From Actinomycetota bacterium (GTDB lineage: Bacteria; Actinomycetota; Actinomycetes; Nanopelagicales; Nanopelagicaceae), in assembly GCA_009702835.1 (NCBI GenBank), contig WLHF01000002.1, forward strand, positions 1-37,455: a DNA stretch of 37,455 nucleotides, given 5' to 3'. A program made the position numbers and the translations under genes. Every line of letters starts with the position of its first letter. Within the stretch, counting starts at the first letter, position 1. The notes under the pieces were generated by a model. It was not told where the DNA came from. It made no database searches and saw only the letters and a list, made by a program, of their open reading frames with translations. Below, piece by piece: positions 33,926-37,455 of the stretch.

Positions 33926-34769
33926 CGCGCCAGCCTTGGATTGGAAGTTTGAACTTTGCTACCAATCGATCGCTAAAAAGAGTCTTACTTAAGTGGGCAA
34001 GGCGGACAATGCCGGCATCCTTAGTAATGTGTACTCGATCACCCTCGATGAGTTGGAAATTGCGGAGTGAATCGGCCGATAACAAAGCGTGTTGGGATTC
34101 GATTCGGACAACTATCTGCGACTGCGTTGAGATTACTAGAGGGCGCGAGAAGAGAGCATGTGCTGAGATAGGCACAACAACTAAGGCATCAACCTCAGGC
34201 CATACAACAGGGCCCCCGGCAGAGAAGGCATAGGCCGTTGAACCCGTTGGCGTAGAACAGATAAGTCCATCGCAACCCCAACGAGAGATCGGGCGCTCAT
34301 CGATCTCTAAAAATAGTTCTACCATCGTGGCCTGTTCTCGCTCAACCGTTACCTCATTAAGTGCCCATCCATGCGCAACTTCGGCGCCTTTACGAACAAC
34401 TGAATACTTTAAAGTCATACGGGGGTCAATTACATATTTCTTATGAACGACTGAATCAACGACAACCTCTAAACTTACTTTTTCGACTTCTGCTAAGAAG
34501 CCAACATTGCCAAGATTCACCCCTAGCAATGGAATTTGATGTACCCGCGTCACTTCGGCCGCTCGCAATATTGTGCCATCTCCACCGAGTACCAGTGCTA
34601 CCTCTAATTCAGGTAAATCTGCAATCGTGCACTTTGTTATGCCATCAACATCAATCTCTGAAATAGTAAAGAGATTAAATCCAGCTGCTCGTAAATCGGC
34701 AGATAGTTTTATCGTCGCATCAACTGCCTGAGCCCGCGTTGGATTACAAACAATCAATAGATTGCGCAT
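33918..34769 (-). CDS. nadK: NAD kinase
   Basis: Phosphorylates NAD to NADP. The 283-residue protein has the GGDG motif (62-65, D64) followed by TILRAAE, the NAD-binding NEVTVER segment, and CSTPTGSTAYAFSAGGP. It starts with MRNLLIVCNPTRAQAV. The ATG at 34769 shares a base with the tlyA stop (TAATG) and has AGAGGGG about eight bases upstream; a longer frame to 34841 lies inside tlyA. Translational coupling with tlyA and recN is evident. Confidence 0.94.
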   Translation of the reverse strand: MRNLLIVCNPTRAQAVDATIKLSADLRAAGFNLFTISEIDVDGITKCTIADLPELEVALVLGGDGTILRAAEVTRVHQIPLLGVNLGNVGFLAEVEKVSLEVVVDSVVHKKYVIDPRMTLKYSVVRKGAEVAHGWALNEVTVEREQATMVELFLEIDERPISRWGCDGLICSTPTGSTAYAFSAGGPVVWPEVDALVVVPISAHALFSRPLVISTQSQIVVRIESQHALLSADSLRNFQLIEGDRVHITKDAGIVRLAHLSKTLFSDRLVAKFKLPIQGWRGE

Positions 34770-35557
34770 TATGCAGGCCCCTCTGCAATCGCTTGATCTA
34801 AGGCATCGATATCTATCGCTGGTGCTCCACGACGGAGCCACAAAAAGTATTCAACATTTCCGGCCGGGCCTGGTAGAGGACTTGCAGCGATCAACATTGT
34901 TCCAAGCCCTACGTCATATGCAGAATCGGCTACATCAATAACGGCAGATTTACGAAGGGCGGGATCGCGCACAACTCCCCCTGCACCTAATTTCTCCCGG
35001 CCTACCTCAAACTGTGGTTTGACCATCACCACGTAATCGGCCTCGGGCTTTGAAACTGCGGCAAGGGCTGGAAGAACTAAGGTCAATGAGATAAAGGATA
35101 AATCTGCTACGACTAAATCTATCGGCTCTCCAACGACTTCACCCGTTAAATGTCTAATATTGGTGCGATCTAAGATACTAACGCGCTCATCTTGTCGCAG
35201 TGCCCATGCAAGCTGTCCGTAACCCACATCAACTGCAACTACGTGAGCGGCGCCTCTGCGAAGGAGAACATCTGTAAAGCCACCTGTAGATGCACCTGCA
35301 TCTAAGCAGCGCTTGCCTTCAACAATCACGCCCGCGAAGGAATCTAAGGCGCCAGCTAACTTATGCCCGCCTCGAGAGACAAAGTCGTCGCGCTTTCCAG
35401 CCAGTTTTATCGAAGTTTCGGCATCGACCATCGTTGCCGGTTTAGTCGCTGGAATGCCATTGACCAAGACCGAACGCGATTCGATGAGATCAGATGCATT
35501 CTCGCGTGAGCGCGCAAGTTCGCGTCGAACGAGTTCGGCATCTAGTCGTGTCTTCAT
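34769..35557 (-). CDS. tlyA: TlyA, 16S/23S rRNA 2'-O-cytidine methyltransferase
   Basis: Methylates the ribose of 16S C1409 and 23S C1920 in the mycobacterial enzyme. The 262-residue protein has an N-terminal S4 domain (about 2-58, TRLDAELVRRELARSRENA), the linker R-G-G-H-K-L (62-67), and an FtsJ/RrmJ-like methyltransferase fold with CLDAGASTGGFTDVLL (SAM site), VDVGYGQLAW and VVADLSFISL. An upstream AGG is weak, and no leaderless motif fits the ATG at 35557. The 52-residue gene ends 14 bases before it. Confidence 0.93.
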   Translation of the reverse strand: MKTRLDAELVRRELARSRENASDLIESRSVLVNGIPATKPATMVDAETSIKLAGKRDDFVSRGGHKLAGALDSFAGVIVEGKRCLDAGASTGGFTDVLLRRGAAHVVAVDVGYGQLAWALRQDERVSILDRTNIRHLTGEVVGEPIDLVVADLSFISLTLVLPALAAVSKPEADYVVMVKPQFEVGREKLGAGGVVRDPALRKSAVIDVADSAYDVGLGTMLIAASPLPGPAGNVEYFLWLRRGAPAIDIDALDQAIAEGPA

Positions 35558-35571
35558 ATCGTTAAGACCTA

Positions 35572-35730
35572 TTACAGCCCATCGATAGATGAGAGAGCTG
35601 TAGCGAGTTTGGTATGTAACTCCTCGAAGCGTTGGGCGTGGTCGTTGATCTGCAGGGAATCGATCTCGACTAGCTCATTACGTATCTCTTCGACCAGGCC
35701 CTCACCGTCGACTACATCTTCCTGGTTCAT
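35572..35730 (-). CDS. Small acidic protein, 52 residues (Rv1693 position)
   Basis: A short gene read directly from the minus strand: MNQEDVVDGEGLVEEIRNEL, then about 32 more residues ending SSIDGL and TAA. It is acidic and probably all-helical (RFEELHTKLATALSSID). The ATG overlaps the stop of the upstream gene by four bases (ATGA), and the frame is open with no internal stop. Mycobacteria and streptomycetes carry a similarly small gene of unknown function just before tlyA. A real gene is likely from coupling, position and codon use; no function can be proposed. Confidence 0.7.
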   Translation of the reverse strand: MNQEDVVDGEGLVEEIRNELVEIDSLQINDHAQRFEELHTKLATALSSIDGL

Positions 35731-36071
35731 TTACTGGCCACCTTTTTGCGCGTAGTTTTCTTCGAAGTGGTTTTCTTTACAGTAGTTTTTTTAGGGCTCT
35801 TCTTTTTAACAGTTGAGTCTTTGGAAGTGGCTCTCACAGGAGTCGATTTTAACCGAGCAACCTCTTCTTTGAGCGCTTCGAACTCGCCACGCTTAACAAA
35901 TCCCATCTTGGTCACTGAGCGCTCAACCTCATCTTCAATCTTTACCTTCAGCGCCTCACCACCTTCGCGCATCCAAGCATTAACGGCAGCTGCAACCTCG
36001 GTTGCACTCTTTTCGCCATCGCTCACCTTTGTAAGGTAGGTACGAAGCGTTGAAAAAATATCATTAGCCAT
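35727..36071 (-). CDS. Coiled-coil protein with Lys/Thr-rich C-terminal tail
   Basis: A 114-residue protein not recognised by name. Residues 1-50 form a helix-rich region (IFSTLRTYLTKVSDGEKSAT); residues about 52-76 (MGFVKRGEFEALKEEVARLK) form a short coiled coil. The C-terminal third is a basic low-complexity tail with repeated K-K-T-T/S units ending KKVASK, like the tails of actinobacterial HU and histone H1-like proteins. The coiled-coil part resembles UbiK/BMFP or phasin-like accessory proteins. The ATG has TACTCT seven bases before it, giving a likely own promoter. A nucleoid- or membrane-associated role is possible; function unknown. Confidence 0.78.
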   Translation of the reverse strand: MANDIFSTLRTYLTKVSDGEKSATEVAAAVNAWMREGGEALKVKIEDEVERSVTKMGFVKRGEFEALKEEVARLKSTPVRATSKDSTVKKKSPKKTTVKKTTSKKTTRKKVASK

Positions 36072-36078
36072 AGGGCTA

Positions 36079-36084
36079 AGAGTA
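36079..36084 (-). promoter_or_regulatory. Putative -10 element (TACTCT), leaderless, for the coiled-coil protein gene
   Basis: TACTCT on the minus strand is followed by seven bases and the ATG at 36071. It sits directly after the ssb-like stop codon, so it may drive the coiled-coil, 52-residue, tlyA, nadK and recN genes. Confidence 0.45.
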
Positions 36085-36085
36085 C

Positions 36086-36424
36086 CTATATCCGCCTAAT
36101 CTCTATCGCTTCTACTTGCCAGCGGCTAGCGAGACCGCTAGCTGCCTTCCAGAAACGCCTATGAATACTGCCCGATACTTCAATCCATTCATCACTCTTA
36201 AGGCTCAGTGCGCTACGCCGTGATTTCGCACTCCAAGCAGCTATATCCAAGGTGTCGACCCCCTCACCCTTTTCGCGAGAGACGATGAGTCGAAACTCAA
36301 CGATTTTATCTCCGCTGGGTAGCTCTTTTTCGATTGCAGGAGCCGATACCCTGCCGCGCAGTAAGAGATCGTTGAGTGAGTAATCAATCTCTACCTCATC
36401 CTGTGCGATTTTTTTCTTGGCCAT
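36086..36424 (-). CDS. Single-stranded DNA-binding protein-like OB-fold protein
   Basis: A 112-residue protein with one OB fold of the bacterial SSB type: NDLLLRGRVSAPAIEKELPSG, then VEFRLIVSR, a DTLDIAAW strand, and DEWIEVSGSIHRRFWK as the fourth and fifth strands. It lacks the acidic DDDIPF-type C-terminal tip of replicative SSB and ends directly after the fold (IEIRRI). It is probably a paralogue, not the main SSB, which in Actinobacteria lies with rpsF and rpsR. GGAGG seven bases before the ATG is a perfect ribosome binding site, itself part of an inverted repeat. Confidence 0.83.
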   Translation of the reverse strand: MAKKKIAQDEVEIDYSLNDLLLRGRVSAPAIEKELPSGDKIVEFRLIVSREKGEGVDTLDIAAWSAKSRRSALSLKSDEWIEVSGSIHRRFWKAASGLASRWQVEAIEIRRI

Positions 36425-36430
36425 AATTAA

Positions 36431-36455
36431 ACCTCCGAATAAGTTACATGGAGGT
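36431..36455 (-). promoter_or_regulatory. Inverted repeat overlapping the ribosome binding site of the ssb-like gene
   Basis: On the minus strand ACCTCC (36455-36450) is complementary to GGAGGT (36436-36431), the ribosome binding site of the ssb-like gene. The 13-base loop contains TAACTT (36446-36441), which could be a -10 element. A read-through transcript could hide the site; one from TAACTT could not. Confidence 0.35.
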
Positions 36456-36520
36456 GCAGAGTTACTTATCGCTCTGACATAAGAAGCTGCGAACTAGGTC
36501 ATGCTGTGTATATCGTGGCT

Positions 36521-37372
36521 TTAGATACGCTCGCCCGCATCGGTCATCTCATCGACATCAAGGGCGGCGCACTTTGTGAACCACTCTCTAGCTTCCTTGC
36601 CTCGACCTGCAGCATCTAGCGCATCGGCGTATGCATAGCGAAGTCGCACCGCCCAATCTTCACTCTCATTCGACAATTCCTTACACGTCAAGGTAACTAC
36701 GGCTGCATCGAGTTCACCTAAATCACGACGGGCACCTGATGCAACAATGCGCATTTCTATTTCTTCGGGTTTTGCTAATCGTTTTACTTCAGGAGAGCCG
36801 GCAAGTGCTAATGCTTTGAGTGGATTGCCAAGACCGCGTTCGCAATCTGCCATGACGGGCCACATCGTTACATCCCCAGATATTCGATGAGCGGCGCGAA
36901 GCTCTTTTAAAGCAATCTCATAGAAGCCCGCGCGATATGCAGCAAGTCCAGCAGATTCACGAACAACTGCTAACCGTCCGGCGTGATGAGCTGCGGCAAC
37001 TCCATGTTTGTGTGCAAGCAGTGGATCGCTATCTGCATAGAGTGCTAAACACTCTAAATGTCGTGCAACAACTTTTGCATTCTCTGGCGATAGTGAGAGA
37101 AGTTCGGCGCGTAGCGATTTATCGAGCTCCTCCCCCGTAATCTCTTCTGGAATATCGGGTTCGAATATTCGTGGGCGCAGACGCGATTGATCGCGATCTA
37201 TCGGTGCAGACCTGGTGCCGCGAGGATCGCTTCCATCACGTGTTTGACGAGGTGCACCTGCGCGCGTATTAGATCCGCCGCGAGCTGGTAAATCCTCACG
37301 CCGGCGTGAACTATTTGGCCCTGATGGCTTGGATGAAGAGGGGCGTGATGGAGCTCTCTCTTTATTCTCCAT
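36521..37372 (-). CDS. Tetratricopeptide-repeat protein (Rv1691-like)
   Basis: A 283-residue protein with two parts. Residues 1 to about 75 are basic, Pro/Ser/Arg-rich and probably disordered (ENKERAPSRPSSSKPSGPNS). Residues about 85-283 are all-helical with TPR-like pairs, for example HAGRLAVVRESAGLAAYRAG and AVRLRYAYADALDAAGRGKE. No signal peptide or membrane segment is seen. TPR domains usually bind proteins; no partner is known. AAGGGAG lies six bases before the ATG. The gene stands between a strong terminator and the ssb-like gene, as first gene of the leftward series; an equivalent gene precedes the tlyA region in mycobacteria. Confidence 0.82.
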   Translation of the reverse strand: MENKERAPSRPSSSKPSGPNSSRRREDLPARGGSNTRAGAPRQTRDGSDPRGTRSAPIDRDQSRLRPRIFEPDIPEEITGEELDKSLRAELLSLSPENAKVVARHLECLALYADSDPLLAHKHGVAAAHHAGRLAVVRESAGLAAYRAGFYEIALKELRAAHRISGDVTMWPVMADCERGLGNPLKALALAGSPEVKRLAKPEEIEMRIVASGARRDLGELDAAVVTLTCKELSNESEDWAVRLRYAYADALDAAGRGKEAREWFTKCAALDVDEMTDAGERI

Positions 37373-37421
37373 TGTTTACTCCCTTCATCAATAATTATCT
37401 ACAGATTAATTCTAGAGAAAT

Positions 37422-37455
37422 AAAAAAGGGGCGCTGGTTAAAGCGCCCCTTTTTA
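37422..37455. terminator. GC-rich bidirectional intrinsic terminator
   Basis: GGGGCGCT and AGCGCCCC form an 8-bp stem with a GGTTAA loop, flanked by an A-run on the left and a T-run on the right, so it can stop transcription in both directions. It probably ends a leftward gene just beyond the window edge. Confidence 0.8.

Overview
The window reads as a streamlined, planktonic-type actinobacterial chromosome. Three things point to Actinomycetota: mshC (mycothiol synthesis), pafBC, and gene orders seen in Mycobacterium and Streptomyces (garA-ftsR-DUF151-merR-gcv; parA-scpA-scpB-rluB; tlyA-nadK-recN-pyrG-xerD). Low-to-moderate GC, overlapping reading frames, almost no spacers and many leaderless-looking starts suggest a small-genome lineage such as freshwater acI (Nanopelagicales). 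That lineage call is inference from style and synteny, not from a marker-gene search. No mobile element, CRISPR array, tRNA or rRNA was seen.

Layout. 1-4.3 kb: the end of a leftward aldo/keto reductase, then a rightward histidine phosphatase-DUF3090-SCO1664-family-mshC cluster. 3.4-5.7 kb: a leftward PAC2 protein, a rightward HAD phosphatase and a leftward RecB-type nuclease; two convergent gene pairs overlap on TTAA. 5.8-15.1 kb: a rightward run of trmI, pafB, pafC, tatA, tatC, a lipid kinase, helY, a 5'-3' exonuclease and lnt. In mycobacteria the Pup-proteasome genes lie between trmI and pafB; here those two genes overlap. 15.1-24.7 kb: a leftward series transcribed as aroH, tyrA, cmk-der (fused), pgsA, gcvH, garA, ftsR, DUF151 nuclease, merR, gcvP. 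24.7-25.0 kb: an AT-rich spacer with repeated ATCGAT-type sites, the largest non-coding stretch. 25.0-28.5 kb: leftward scpA-scpB-rluB and, divergently, parA with a small ribbon-helix-helix-like partner. 28.5-37.4 kb: a leftward series transcribed as a TPR protein, an ssb-like gene, a Lys-rich coiled-coil protein, a 52-residue protein, tlyA, nadK, recN, pyrG, ald, xerD. A GC-rich hairpin terminator closes the window.

How the genes work together. The right half groups chromosome maintenance (ScpAB, ParA-like, XerD, RecN, Ssb-like), nucleotide and cofactor supply (PyrG, Cmk, NadK) and ribosome biogenesis (Der, RluB, TlyA). The glycine cleavage genes gcvH and gcvP flank garA, ftsR and a second merR, tying carbon and nitrogen flux to growth and division control. 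The left half holds redox and thiol metabolism, tRNA modification, the PafBC DNA-damage regulator, Tat export and lipoprotein acylation.

The most notable sequence-level pattern is a TANNNT hexamer placed 6-8 bases before the start codon in at least thirteen genes, as expected for leaderless transcription. It resolves several start codons. No clearly new biological system was found. The best leads are the apparent excision of the proteasome block, the altered phospho-motif of GarA, the compressed promoter/terminator architecture, and the ATCGAT-rich spacer.
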